A stretch of 20,164 bases of DNA from CAJBVG01 sp943371235 (GCA_943371235.1 CALRTZ010000054.1:1-20164), one strand, 5' to 3'. Positions 1-8,186 are shown, numbered from the stretch's first letter. Notes: generated from the sequence alone by a model not told the origin. Numbers and translations: made by a program.

Positions 1-991
1 ACGACTCTACACCGCCTAATGATTCGGCTAATGAGAATACTTTAAATGACGATGCTAATTTAAAAGTGGCTTCTAAATCTGCACCTTTCACACTAAAGGA
101 AATCATGCCACCAAAATCGCGCATTTGTTTTTTTGCAATTTCATGGTTAGGGTGCGATTCAAATCCTGGCCAATAAATTTTATCAACTTTTGGGTGTGCT
201 TTCAAAAAATGTGCAATTGCTCTTCCATTTTCACAATGTGCTTTCATGCGCAAGTGTAATGTTTTAATGCCTCTTAGCACCAAAAAAGAATCCATTGGGC
301 CCGGAGTTGCTCCACAAGAATTGTGTATAAATGCCAATTGCTCGTACAACTTATCATCACTAGTTAACAAGGCTCCCATAATAACATCAGAGTGTCCGCC
401 TAAATATTTAGTTACCGAATGCATTACAATGTCGGCACCTAAATCTAATGGGTTTTGTAAATATGGAGAAGCAAATGTATTATCAACTGCAAAAATCAGA
501 TTGTTCGCTTTCGCAATTACTGCACAAGCTGCAATGTCAACAATTTGCATCGTTGGGTTTGTTGGAGTTTCTACCCATAGCAGTTTTGTATTTGCATTCA
601 CATAGTTACTTATATTCGCGGCATCTGTTAAATCTATGAAGTGAAATTTTATGCCATAGTTTGCAAACACCTTTGTAAACATTCGGTAAGAACCACCATA
701 CAAATCATTGCCTGTTATTACTTCGTCGCCGGGGCGAAGCATTTTAATTACAGCATCGGTTGCGCCCATACCACTCGAAAAACACAAACCGTGAGTTGCA
801 TTTTCTAATGCAGCAATGCAATCTTCTAATGCAGTACGAGTAGGGTTTTTTCCTCTAGCGTATGCATATCCTTTGTGTTTACCTGGTGAAGCTTGCACAT
901 AGGTAGAAGTTTGAAATATTGGAGTCATAATGGCTCCTGTTGTTGGGTCTGGCTCTTGTCCAGCATGTATTGCTTTTGTTCCGAACTTCAT
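1..991 (-). CDS. Cys/Met-metabolism PLP enzyme, cystathionine gamma-synthase/lyase family (C-terminus cut off by window edge)
   Basis: The gene runs off the left edge, so only the first 330 codons are present; the family is usually about 380 residues. It starts MKFGTKAIHAGQEPDPTTGA at an ATG ending at 991. Visible family signatures are YARGKNPTR (about residues 44-52, cofactor phosphate binding across the dimer), FSSGMGA (71-77), ETPTNPT (141-147), VDNTFASPY (169-177) and HSVTKYLGGHSD (191-202), in which Lys195 is the expected Schiff-base lysine for pyridoxal phosphate. The visible end, LAESLGGVES, is also a family hallmark. Such enzymes are cytosolic and make or cleave cystathionine, linking cysteine and homocysteine. 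Sequence alone does not separate gamma-synthase from gamma-lyase or methionine gamma-lyase; Bacteroidota homologues of this type are often labelled cystathionine gamma-synthase. It is the last of three minus-strand genes after proS and the 230-residue gene, but a repeat-filled gap lies before it. Confidence 0.9.
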   Translation of the reverse strand, partial: MKFGTKAIHAGQEPDPTTGAIMTPIFQTSTYVQASPGKHKGYAYARGKNPTRTALEDCIAALENATHGLCFSSGMGATDAVIKMLRPGDEVITGNDLYGGSYRMFTKVFANYGIKFHFIDLTDAANISNYVNANTKLLWVETPTNPTMQIVDIAACAVIAKANNLIFAVDNTFASPYLQNPLDLGADIVMHSVTKYLGGHSDVIMGALLTSDDKLYEQLAFIHNSCGATPGPMDSFLVLRGIKTLHLRMKAHCENGRAIAHFLKAHPKVDKIYWPGFESHPNHEIAKKQMRDFGGMISFSVKGADLEATFKLASSFKVFSLAESLGGVES

Positions 992-993
992 TT

Positions 994-1077
994 TTAATTG
1001 TTAATTGTAAATTGTTAATTGTTAATTATGGTTAATAGTTATTGGTTAATAAGTTATTAGGTTATTGAGTTATTAGA
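994..1077. repeat. Degenerate tandem repeat, mostly 7-base period (TTAATTG words)
   Basis: Immediately upstream of the PLP-enzyme start are five heptads in register: TTAATTG (994), TTAATTG (1001), TAAATTG (1008), TTAATTG (1015), TTAATTA (1022). Alternating TGGTTAA and TAGTTAT words follow to about 1049, then GTTATT words spaced near 8 bases to 1076. It fills the gap between the PLP-enzyme gene and the end of the 230-residue gene. A 12-bp perfect palindrome, GAACTTAAGTTC (1076-1087), separates it from the next array. Confidence 0.85.
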
Positions 1078-1088
1078 ACTTAAGTTCA

Positions 1089-1137
1089 TTGCTCTTAGCT
1101 TCTTGCTCTTAGCTAATAGCTCCAGGTTCCTTGCTAC
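1089..1137. repeat. Heptad array overlapping the 3' end of the 230-residue gene
   Basis: Seven consecutive 7-base words are visible: TTGCTCT, TAGCTTC, TTGCTCT, TAGCTAA, TAGCTCC, AGGTTCC, TTGCTAC. The minus-strand gene terminates inside the array (stop at 1109-1111), so its last nine residues, SSKEPGAIS, are translated repeat. Confidence 0.75.
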
Positions 1138-1801
1138 TAAATTCAAAGCCTATGCGCTTACCTGTGTTCATGCCAGAAGCTGTATGGTTAAAATGTTTTT
1201 CTTCTAGCGTGATGATGCTGCTTTGTTCAAATGGTGGTGTTTGCAACTCAAAATCGATGCAATACAACATCGCATCTGCAATAATTTTTTGAATGATTTC
1301 TGGTCGCAATTCTTGGTCTTTAAAATCAACTAAATTATAGCCCATGTTTTCTCTACCATCAATAAAAAATTTGTTCTCTGAGTTCACAAAAATTCTACCA
1401 ATTAAATAGCCATAATCATGTAAACGATTATATTTAATAGAGTCTGATAAAAAATTGTAAATCTGTATTAATCCACAGTACGCACGCTTCGGATCTTCTT
1501 GCACATAGGGCAATTCGTGTATTGCATGATCATCTGCAAACGTAAATGTATTGGTGTGCATAGCAAACACTAAGGAGTCGCCAGAAAATTTCAATTCCGA
1601 TTCAAAATCTCCTCTGTCTGTAAAAATGATTTCTACGTTTTTATCTACGCTTGTAACATCTTTCGTTAAGCCATGCGCTAAACTCATCATTTCTTTTTTA
1701 ATAGCCGCAATTTGCATCATCGTATTACGATGTATAAACTGCTTCATCGAAGAGTGTGTCTTCAATTTTTCTACTAATTGTTCGTATTCTGTAGTACTCA
1801 T
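1109..1801 (-). CDS. Conserved-looking hypothetical protein, 230 residues
   Basis: I do not recognise the family. The protein starts MSTTEYEQLVEKLKTHSSMK and has no signal peptide or membrane segment, so it is probably cytosolic. The first 45 residues look helical and amphipathic and could form a coiled coil; the rest alternates hydrophobic strands (VEIIFTDRGDFESELKF, SLVFAMHTNTFTF) and helices, as in a compact mixed alpha/beta fold. A stretch rich in aromatics and charges (about residues 131-160, including IGRIFVNSENKFFIDGRENM) looks like the most constrained part. The last nine residues, SSKEPGAIS, are encoded by a heptad repeat array and may be a recent extension or replacement of the original C-terminus. 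It lies 84 bases downstream of proS on the same strand, with a potential hairpin between them. No function is inferred. Confidence 0.75.
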   Translation of the reverse strand: MSTTEYEQLVEKLKTHSSMKQFIHRNTMMQIAAIKKEMMSLAHGLTKDVTSVDKNVEIIFTDRGDFESELKFSGDSLVFAMHTNTFTFADDHAIHELPYVQEDPKRAYCGLIQIYNFLSDSIKYNRLHDYGYLIGRIFVNSENKFFIDGRENMGYNLVDFKDQELRPEIIQKIIADAMLYCIDFELQTPPFEQSSIITLEEKHFNHTASGMNTGKRIGFEFSSKEPGAIS

Positions 1802-1805
1802 CTAT

Positions 1806-1883
1806 TTGAATTGTGAATTGTGAATTGTGAATTGTGAATTATGCGACTCCATTCACAATTCACCATTCACAATTTACAATTAA
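1806..1883. repeat. Inverted pair of heptad arrays forming a long imperfect hairpin after proS
   Basis: The left arm is GAATTGT repeated four times plus GAATT (1808-1840). After an 11-base loop the right arm is ATTCACA, ATTCACC, ATTCACA, ATTTACA and a partial word (1851-1883). Bases 1807-1839 pair with 1851-1883 at 30 of 33 positions by my manual alignment. The right arm ends 3 bases from the proS stop codon, so for proS transcripts this is an immediately downstream stem. There is no long U tract, so terminator, RNA stabiliser and attenuator are all possible. Confidence 0.85.
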
Positions 1884-1885
1884 AT

Positions 1886-3358
1886 TTAATAGGCTCTTGC
1901 AAACAACACTCTCTGGCTCGATGGTTTGCCGGTGAGTATGCATTTGCCTTCTTCTAATTTGTTATCTAATGGTATACAACGTATAGTTGCCTTCGTTTGT
2001 TCTTTAATTTTTTCTTCGGTTTCTGTTGTGCCATCCCAATGTGCCGACACAAAACCGGCTTTACCATCTAAAATACTTACAAACTCTTCATACGTATCTG
2101 CATTGGTAATGTTTGCTTCTCTAAAATCGAATGCTTTTTTATAAATAGATGTTTGGATATCATTCAATAAAAGTTCGATTTCAGTTTCTATATTTTCTAA
2201 CTGATATACTTTCTTTTCTTTGGTATCTCTACGAGCTACTTCTACGGTTCCATTTTCTAAATCGCGTGGGCCAATAGCAATACGTACAGGAACGCCTTTC
2301 AACTCCCACTCCGCAAATTTAAATCCTGGGCGTTGTGTATCTCTGTTATCGTATTTTACACTTATGCCTTTTGCTTTTAACTTTGGCATCAATTCATTCA
2401 CTTTATTAGTAATAGTTTCAAACGATTCTTCCGAATTATATATTGGAACGATTACCACTTGTATAGGTGCTAACTTTGGTGGAAGTACTAAGCCTTCATC
2501 ATCCGAGTGCGCCATAATTAAGGCTCCAATTAAACGGGTAGAAACTCCCCAAGAGGTTGCCCAAACAAAATCTTGCTTACCTTCTTTATTTGTAAATTTT
2601 ACATCAAATGCTTTTGCAAAATTTTGACCTAAAAAGTGTGAGGTTCCTGCTTGCAAAGCTTTCCCATCTTGCATCAAAGCTTCGATACAGTAGGTATCCA
2701 AAGCACCTGCAAATCGTTCGTTTGGCGACTTCATTCCTTTCACAACTGGAACAGCCATCCAATTTTCTGCGAAGTTTGCATATACTTCCAACATTTGTTT
2801 GGTTTCTGCAATGGCTTCTTCGGCACTTGCATGGGCTGTATGCCCTTCTTGCCATAAAAACTCTGAAGTACGTAAAAACAAACGTGTACGCATTTCCCAG
2901 CGAACTACGTTAGCCCATTGGTTTACCAAAATTGGCAAATCACGGTAAGATTGTATCCAACCTCTATATGTATTCCAAATAATGGTTTCTGAAGTGGGGC
3001 GAACAATTAATTCTTCATCTAATTTCGCATCTGGATCGACCATAATCCCACCATTACCATCGTCTTTTAAACGGTAATGAGTAACAACTGCACACTCTTT
3101 TGCAAAACCATCCACGTGTGATGCTTCTTTACTAAAAAAAGATTTCGGTATAAATAAGGGGAAATAGGCATTAGAATGTCCTGTATCTTTAAACATTTGA
3201 TCTAACACTTGTTGCATTTTTTCCCAAATAGAATAACCATAGGGTTTAATTACCATACATCCGCGAACATCCGAATGCTCGGCGAGGTCAGCTTTTGTTA
3301 CCAATTCATTGTACCATGCAGAATAATCTGTACTTCTGCTCGTAATTCCTTTGCTCAT
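1886..3358 (-). CDS. proS: Prolyl-tRNA synthetase, short archaeal/eukaryal-like type
   Basis: This cytosolic class II synthetase charges tRNA-Pro with proline using ATP. The 490-residue length and lack of the large editing insertion seen in E. coli ProRS fit the eukaryote/archaea-like form. Class II landmarks are visible: the proline-binding loop RPTSET (120-125), motif 2 spanning about 151-176 (VVRWEMRTR, then FLWQEGHTAH), and motif 3 GVSTRLIGALIMAHSDDEG (272-290). The anticodon-binding domain begins near PIQVVIVPIY (299-308), and the protein ends in the characteristic RVLFARAY with a C-terminal tyrosine. The C-terminal domain keeps only two cysteines (C461, C473) where the Thermus-type enzyme has a four-cysteine zinc site, so zinc binding is probably lost here. 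The start MSKGITSRSTDYSAWYNELV matches family N-termini. It is first in a minus-strand series and has a possible promoter at 3384-3412. Confidence 0.97.
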   Translation of the reverse strand: MSKGITSRSTDYSAWYNELVTKADLAEHSDVRGCMVIKPYGYSIWEKMQQVLDQMFKDTGHSNAYFPLFIPKSFFSKEASHVDGFAKECAVVTHYRLKDDGNGGIMVDPDAKLDEELIVRPTSETIIWNTYRGWIQSYRDLPILVNQWANVVRWEMRTRLFLRTSEFLWQEGHTAHASAEEAIAETKQMLEVYANFAENWMAVPVVKGMKSPNERFAGALDTYCIEALMQDGKALQAGTSHFLGQNFAKAFDVKFTNKEGKQDFVWATSWGVSTRLIGALIMAHSDDEGLVLPPKLAPIQVVIVPIYNSEESFETITNKVNELMPKLKAKGISVKYDNRDTQRPGFKFAEWELKGVPVRIAIGPRDLENGTVEVARRDTKEKKVYQLENIETEIELLLNDIQTSIYKKAFDFREANITNADTYEEFVSILDGKAGFVSAHWDGTTETEEKIKEQTKATIRCIPLDNKLEEGKCILTGKPSSQRVLFARAY

Positions 3359-3383
3359 TCTAAATTTGTGGTATTAATATTGT

Positions 3384-3412
3384 TAAACGTAAGAAGGTGT
3401 TTTATCACCAAA
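3384..3412 (-). promoter_or_regulatory. Candidate promoter of proS
   Basis: Read on the minus strand, TTTG (3412-3409) is followed after 17 bases by TACGTTTA (3391-3384). This differs at one base from the Bacteroidota -7 box TAnnTTTG, and the spacing lies within the range reported for that phylum. The start codon is about 25 bases downstream. It was found by eye and is only suggestive. Confidence 0.35.
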
Positions 3413-3497
3413 ATATGACACGAAATAAAGAAATAATTTGATAACAATTGTATATTTTTAAACGTTATACGAATAATTACGTCAAATTTCTATAAAA

Positions 3498-3503
3498 AGG
3501 AGG
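3498..3503 (+). promoter_or_regulatory. Full Shine-Dalgarno-like AGGAGG before the lipoprotein gene
   Basis: AGGAGG lies three bases upstream of the ATG at 3507. Bacteroidota genes mostly lack such motifs, and other starts in this window do not show one this complete. The spacing is shorter than the usual 5-9 bases. It supports the chosen start but need not raise translation. Confidence 0.5.
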
Positions 3504-3506
3504 AAT

Positions 3507-4799
3507 ATGAAAAGCATACTAACCATCATCAGCATCAGTAGTATCTTACTATCATCATGCAGTAGCTATACGATAAACACTTATGGCACAAGCGAAGACG
3601 ATCTTTATTATTCTAAGAACGACGCTCGCACAAGTACTCCAATTTACAATGAAGAAGTAAAAGTGCAAGACATGAGCGGAGCCAATACGTCTAATTATGC
3701 TCAGCAAGATCAACAAAATAATTCTGGAAACTATAGCACTTATACACCATCTAACGATTCATACAACAATTCTCAAAACCCAAATTACTCTCAACCTAGT
3801 CAAGAAAGTTATGTTGATGAAAATGGAAGAACGGTTGTAAATAATTATTACGGTGATGTGTACGAAGACGACGAAGGTTATTACAGCACACGCATACAAA
3901 GATTCCATAGACCTTACGGAGGTTTTGGATATTACTCACCAGCTTATTGCGGATTTTATAACGACCCATTTTGGAATTCGGGATGGAATGTAGGGTTTGG
4001 CTTTAACAATGGTTTCGGACCGGGATGGAACTCAGGATGGGGTATCGGTATGGGATGGGGAATGGGATGGGGAAATGGTTTTTACGATCCATTTTTCAAC
4101 CCTTGGTTTAATCCATATTTCTCGCCATACTACGGATTTGGTGGTTGGGGTAACAACCCTTACAACTGGGGATATCGCGACGGATATTGGGATGGAAGAA
4201 ACGATGGTGGAAATTGGAACGGTGGTGGATTTGGCAGAGGTGGTAGTAGAAATACTGTAATTAGAGGTCCTCGTCCATCACGTGGTGGAACCGTAAGTAC
4301 TGCTGGTGGCAGAACAGTGCCAAGTAGAGAAGCATCACCAAATGCTACCAGTGGCACAGAAAATATCAGGGCTTTACCTCCATCAAGAAATTTACCAAAC
4401 AACGTAGCACCTGCAAATAATACAGCAGAAAGCAGACCGGTTCCAAATACATCACCCAATGGTTATGTGCCTCCACGTTTACCTAACAATACTAGCACTC
4501 CTATTAGAAGTACAGATAATGTTCCTACTAGAACAACGAGTCCTGTAAGAGTGGCGAGCCCAAGTGCTAGTCCTGCACCGGTACGTGTAAACCCTAACTT
4601 TAGTGGAACAAGAGATAATTCAAACAATACAAAAACAAGCAGTCCTGCTCCGGTTAGAACACAACCATCACCGCGCAGGTCAGAAAGCTCACAACCGAGA
4701 TACAACGCACCAAGTAGAAGTTCGTCGCCTAGCTCTGCTCCTTCTAGAAGCAGCTCAGGAGGGAACTCTGCACCAGCATCTCGCCCACGACCTAGATAA
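3507..4799 (+). CDS. Secreted low-complexity lipoprotein, Gly/Trp/Tyr-rich centre and Pro/Ser/Arg-rich tail
   Basis: The N-terminus MKSILTIISISSILLSSCSS is a lipoprotein signal peptide with an LSSC lipobox; Cys18 would be lipidated. Residues 20-100 are rich in Asn, Gln, Ser and Tyr. A more ordered, probably conserved block follows (VDENGRTVVNNYYGDVYEDD at 103-122, then STRIQRFHRPYGGFGYY). Residues about 138-247 are extremely rich in Gly, Trp, Phe, Tyr and Asn (GWNSGWGIGMGWGMGWG), and 250-430 are Pro/Ser/Arg/Asn-rich and probably disordered. Similar lipoproteins occur in Bacteroidota and are sometimes mislabelled, for example as vitellogenin-like. The function is unknown; an envelope-associated structural or adhesive role is inference only. 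Six bases separate its stop from the FadL-type gene, so the two are almost certainly cotranscribed. Confidence 0.88.
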   Translation: MKSILTIISISSILLSSCSSYTINTYGTSEDDLYYSKNDARTSTPIYNEEVKVQDMSGANTSNYAQQDQQNNSGNYSTYTPSNDSYNNSQNPNYSQPSQESYVDENGRTVVNNYYGDVYEDDEGYYSTRIQRFHRPYGGFGYYSPAYCGFYNDPFWNSGWNVGFGFNNGFGPGWNSGWGIGMGWGMGWGNGFYDPFFNPWFNPYFSPYYGFGGWGNNPYNWGYRDGYWDGRNDGGNWNGGGFGRGGSRNTVIRGPRPSRGGTVSTAGGRTVPSREASPNATSGTENIRALPPSRNLPNNVAPANNTAESRPVPNTSPNGYVPPRLPNNTSTPIRSTDNVPTRTTSPVRVASPSASPAPVRVNPNFSGTRDNSNNTKTSSPAPVRTQPSPRRSESSQPRYNAPSRSSSPSSAPSRSSSGGNSAPASRPRPR

Positions 4800-4805
4800 A
4801 CATAC

Positions 4806-6278
4806 ATGAAAAAGATACTGACAATTTCCTCAATACTCTTTTGTAGCATTGTTGCCCAAGCACAGTATGCGCAAGATGCACTCACTTTTTCTCAATCGTT
4901 TTTATCGGGTACTGCACGTATGCAAGGCATGGCTAGTGCTCAAAATGCATTGGGTGCAGATATTAGTTCCTTGGTCGGCAACCCAGCAGGATTAGGCTTT
5001 TACAGAAGAAATGATTTTAGCTTAAGTCCGAATTTACGTTTTAGCAATACCGAAAGCTCAGCCTTTGGCAAAACTTTTACAGAAGGTAGAGACCGCGTAA
5101 ATTTAGGAAGTTTAGGCTTTACAGTAACTCAATTAAACCAAGATTACTCAGGCGGGGAAGTGCAAAACGGATGGGTTTCTTACACCTTTGGATTTGGGAT
5201 GAACAGGGTAAATAATTATTATGAGAACAGGTATTTTTCTGGGTTAAATGATAAAAGTTCTATTGCACAATATTATGCAGAACTAGCCAATGGTCGAGAT
5301 GCATTGAGTTTCCCGGATACTAACATTACTTCTTTAGAAGACATGGCTTGGTTTGGTTATGTAATAGATTACGATACTACTTCTAATTCTTTTGTGCCAA
5401 TAACAAACGGGAATAACAACCAAAAACAAACGGATAGAATTGAAGGGTACAAAAACGAATGGACTTTTGCAGTAGGTGCAAATTACTCAAACACCCTTTA
5501 TTTAGGAGCATCTTTGAGCATCGGTTCCTTGCGATATAACAGAACAAGTAAATTTACTGAGAGTAACATTAACGACCCAGCCTATAGTTTATCTGAAATA
5601 AATTTAAATGAGAAACTAGAAGTAAATGGTAGTTCCGTAAACTTAAAAATAGGCGCCATTGTACGTCCGGTTGATTTCATGAGAATTGGATTAAGTGTAC
5701 AAACACCAGATTATTATAGTTTTGACGAAGGTTTTATAACCGATTTAAGCACCCTTGCTTTTAACGGATCAAACACTTATACCCCACTCGAATACTTATT
5801 TCAATATAAATTAAAAACACCTTTTAGGTACCAAGGAGGAATAGCATTTTTCTTTAACAAAATTGGCTTAATTTCTGCGGATGTAGAGATGCTTGATTAT
5901 GCAAATAACAGGTTAAGTGCAGGTGGTGAGTTTAGCGATTTTGGTGCAGCTGAAAATACGGTAATCGAAAACATTTATCAAAGTGCCATAAACACAAGGT
6001 TTGGTGCAGAAGCAAAAGCCGGACCGCTATCTTTTAGAGCAGGCTATGCTGTGTTCGGTGATCCTTTTAAAAGCTCTGCAGTTGATGGTTCCAGAACATT
6101 TATTACCGGTGGAGTTGGTTACAGATACGAACAATACTATGTTGATGTTGCTTTTGTAAATCAACAATATACCAGCCAATATACTCCTTACTCATTATCA
6201 AATTCGGAATTAAATCCAATTATCAAAAACAATCACCAAGTGAACTCCGTTGTGCTTACATTTGGAACAAAGTTTTAA
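4806..6278 (+). CDS. OmpP1/FadL-family outer-membrane transport protein
   Basis: The protein (490 residues) begins with a Sec signal peptide, MKKILTISSILFCSIVAQAQ, with likely cleavage after AQA. The next segment, ALTFSQSFLSGTARMQGMAS, and LGADISSLVGNPAGLGFYRR resemble the N-terminal plug and first strand region of Bacteroidota FadL/OmpP1/TodX-like proteins, often annotated as hemin receptor or outer membrane protein transport protein. The rest consists of alternating polar and aromatic strands with loops, and it ends VVLTFGTKF with the terminal phenylalanine typical of outer-membrane beta-barrels recognised by BAM. The expected role is diffusion of hydrophobic compounds such as long-chain fatty acids across the outer membrane, but the substrate cannot be read from the sequence. 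It is flanked at 6 bases on both sides by the lipoprotein and ubiD genes, suggesting one transcript. Confidence 0.9.
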   Translation: MKKILTISSILFCSIVAQAQYAQDALTFSQSFLSGTARMQGMASAQNALGADISSLVGNPAGLGFYRRNDFSLSPNLRFSNTESSAFGKTFTEGRDRVNLGSLGFTVTQLNQDYSGGEVQNGWVSYTFGFGMNRVNNYYENRYFSGLNDKSSIAQYYAELANGRDALSFPDTNITSLEDMAWFGYVIDYDTTSNSFVPITNGNNNQKQTDRIEGYKNEWTFAVGANYSNTLYLGASLSIGSLRYNRTSKFTESNINDPAYSLSEINLNEKLEVNGSSVNLKIGAIVRPVDFMRIGLSVQTPDYYSFDEGFITDLSTLAFNGSNTYTPLEYLFQYKLKTPFRYQGGIAFFFNKIGLISADVEMLDYANNRLSAGGEFSDFGAAENTVIENIYQSAINTRFGAEAKAGPLSFRAGYAVFGDPFKSSAVDGSRTFITGGVGYRYEQYYVDVAFVNQQYTSQYTPYSLSNSELNPIIKNNHQVNSVVLTFGTKF

Positions 6279-6284
6279 CGATAA

Positions 6285-8186
6285 ATGGCATATAAAAATC
6301 TTCAACATTTTATTCAACGCTTAGAAGAAGCAGGTGAACTTGTACGCATTAAAGAATTTGTAGATCCTAAACTTCAAATTACTGAAATAACCGACCGTGT
6401 TTCTAAACAATATGGCCCAGCACTTTTGTTTGAAAATACTGGAACAGATTTCCCCGTACTTATTAACTCTATGGGAAATTACAAACGCATGTGCATGGCA
6501 TTAGGCGTTGAAAACATGGACGACATCAGTAAAGAAATTGAAGGCATGTTTAAAATGCTTACAGGTCCTAAAGATTCGATATTAGATAAGCTAAAAATGT
6601 TACCTAAACTTGGGCAAATATCTTCTTGGATGCCTAAAGTAGTTTCGGGTAAAGGCGAGTGCCAAGAAGTGGTAATGAAGAACCCTGATATTACGAAATT
6701 TCCGGTGCTTACTTGTTGGCCAGAAGATGGCGGACCATTTATAACACTTCCAGTTATACATACAAAAGATCCACATACCGGCATTAGAAATGTAGGCATG
6801 TACCGCATGCAAGTATTTGAACCAACCTTAACGGGTATGCACTGGCATAAACACAAAGTTTCGGCAAGGCATTATAATGAGTACAAAGCACTCGGACAAA
6901 AAATGCCTGTAGCTGTTGCATTAGGTGGCGACCCTGTGTATACTTATGCAGCTACTGCCCCACTGCCAGATGGTATTGATGAGTACATGTTAGCAGGATT
7001 TTTGCGCAAGAAAAAAGTAGAGTTGGTACAATGTTTAACACAAGACATACAAGTACCTGCCGATGCTGATATTATAATTGAAGGATACGTAGACCCTGCA
7101 GAGGATTGGATTTGGGAAGGCCCATTTGGCGACCATACCGGTTATTACTCATTAGCAGATTGGTATCCACGTTTCCATATTACCTGCATTACACACCGTA
7201 AAAATGCGGTGTTCCCAGCAACCATTGTAGGCATTCCACCACAAGAAGATGCTTGGATAGGTAAAGCAACGGAGCGTATCTTTTTAGCCCCTATAAAAAT
7301 GACCATGGTGCCAGAGATTATTGACATGGTATTACCAATGGAAGGTGTTTTTCATAATTTAGTAATTGTAAAAATTAAAAAAGATTATGCAGGCCAAGCC
7401 TTAAAAGTAATGAACTCTATGTGGGGTGCGGGGCAAATGATGTTTACAAAAATGATGGTAGTAGTAGATGGCGATGTGAACATACATGATAATTTAGCGG
7501 TAGCACAATACATTTCAGAAAATGTAGATCCACAAAATGATATTATTTACTCAAATGGTCCTATGGATGTGTTAGATCACTCGTGTTCTAAAGCAGCATT
7601 TGGTGGCAAAATGGGTATAGATGCAACGAAGAAATTCCCAGAAGAAAAACGCTCGGAAAGCATTGTAAACACTGCTCACATCATTATAAATAAAGAAGAA
7701 ATAAAATCAACCTATACAGAAATTAAAGACATCAACGATTCGCTGTTACAATTAGGAGTTTCATTGGTAGTGGTATCTGTAGAAAAAAACAGAAAAGGAC
7801 ACATTGCTGAGTTGAACAAAGCGCTGTTTGAGCATGAAGGATTTAAGCAAGTGAAAGTAATTATCTTCTTAGAACATACTATTGATATTAGCGATTTAGC
7901 AGATGCTGTTTGGAGATTTTCTAACAATGTAGACCCTAAGCGCGATGCGTTTACAGTAAATGCTTTTTCTGATGATGAAATTTCACACGTTGGATTTGAT
8001 GGAACTCGTAAAACTAAAGAGCTCGATGGCTTTACTCGCGATTGGCCAAATATATTAGCTAATACACCAGAAGTAATTGAACAAATAGATGCTATGTGGG
8101 ATAAACTAGGCTTAGGCCCCTTGATACCTTCGCCATCTAGGAAGTATATTAAGCAGGTGTATGAAGGCGGAGCGATCGCAAGATAA
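6285..8186 (+). CDS. ubiD: UbiD-family (prenylated-FMN dependent) decarboxylase
   Basis: The 633-residue protein starts MAYKNLQHFIQRLEEAGELV, typical of UbiD-like decarboxylases, and is in the longer class (about 600 residues) common in Bacteroidota. UbiD landmarks are visible: RNVGMYRMQV (168-177, expected metal ligand Asn169 and active-site Arg174), the histidine-rich HWHKHK (186-191), ALGGDPVYTYAATAPLP (212-228), IDEYMLAGFLRKK (231-243, acidic metal ligand Glu233) and WEGPFGDHTGYYS (277-289, catalytic Glu278). Family members remove a carboxylate from aromatic or unsaturated acids using prFMN, which UbiX supplies; no ubiX is in the window. Assignment to ubiquinone synthesis is unlikely in this phylum, and a menaquinone or other aromatic substrate is possible but not shown. 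It is cytosolic. It is the last gene of the plus-strand operon, six bases after the FadL-type gene. Confidence 0.92.
   Translation: MAYKNLQHFIQRLEEAGELVRIKEFVDPKLQITEITDRVSKQYGPALLFENTGTDFPVLINSMGNYKRMCMALGVENMDDISKEIEGMFKMLTGPKDSILDKLKMLPKLGQISSWMPKVVSGKGECQEVVMKNPDITKFPVLTCWPEDGGPFITLPVIHTKDPHTGIRNVGMYRMQVFEPTLTGMHWHKHKVSARHYNEYKALGQKMPVAVALGGDPVYTYAATAPLPDGIDEYMLAGFLRKKKVELVQCLTQDIQVPADADIIIEGYVDPAEDWIWEGPFGDHTGYYSLADWYPRFHITCITHRKNAVFPATIVGIPPQEDAWIGKATERIFLAPIKMTMVPEIIDMVLPMEGVFHNLVIVKIKKDYAGQALKVMNSMWGAGQMMFTKMMVVVDGDVNIHDNLAVAQYISENVDPQNDIIYSNGPMDVLDHSCSKAAFGGKMGIDATKKFPEEKRSESIVNTAHIIINKEEIKSTYTEIKDINDSLLQLGVSLVVVSVEKNRKGHIAELNKALFEHEGFKQVKVIIFLEHTIDISDLADAVWRFSNNVDPKRDAFTVNAFSDDEISHVGFDGTRKTKELDGFTRDWPNILANTPEVIEQIDAMWDKLGLGPLIPSPSRKYIKQVYEGGAIAR

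Noticed and set aside
246..639. Plus-strand open frames over the left edge region
   Set aside because: They lie antisense to the strongly supported PLP-enzyme gene, which reads through the whole region on the minus strand with family motifs.
4160..4885. Long minus-strand frames opposite the lipoprotein gene
   Set aside because: They are shadows of the low-complexity coding sequence: their hydrophobic or Pro/Leu-rich translations have no domain or start support.
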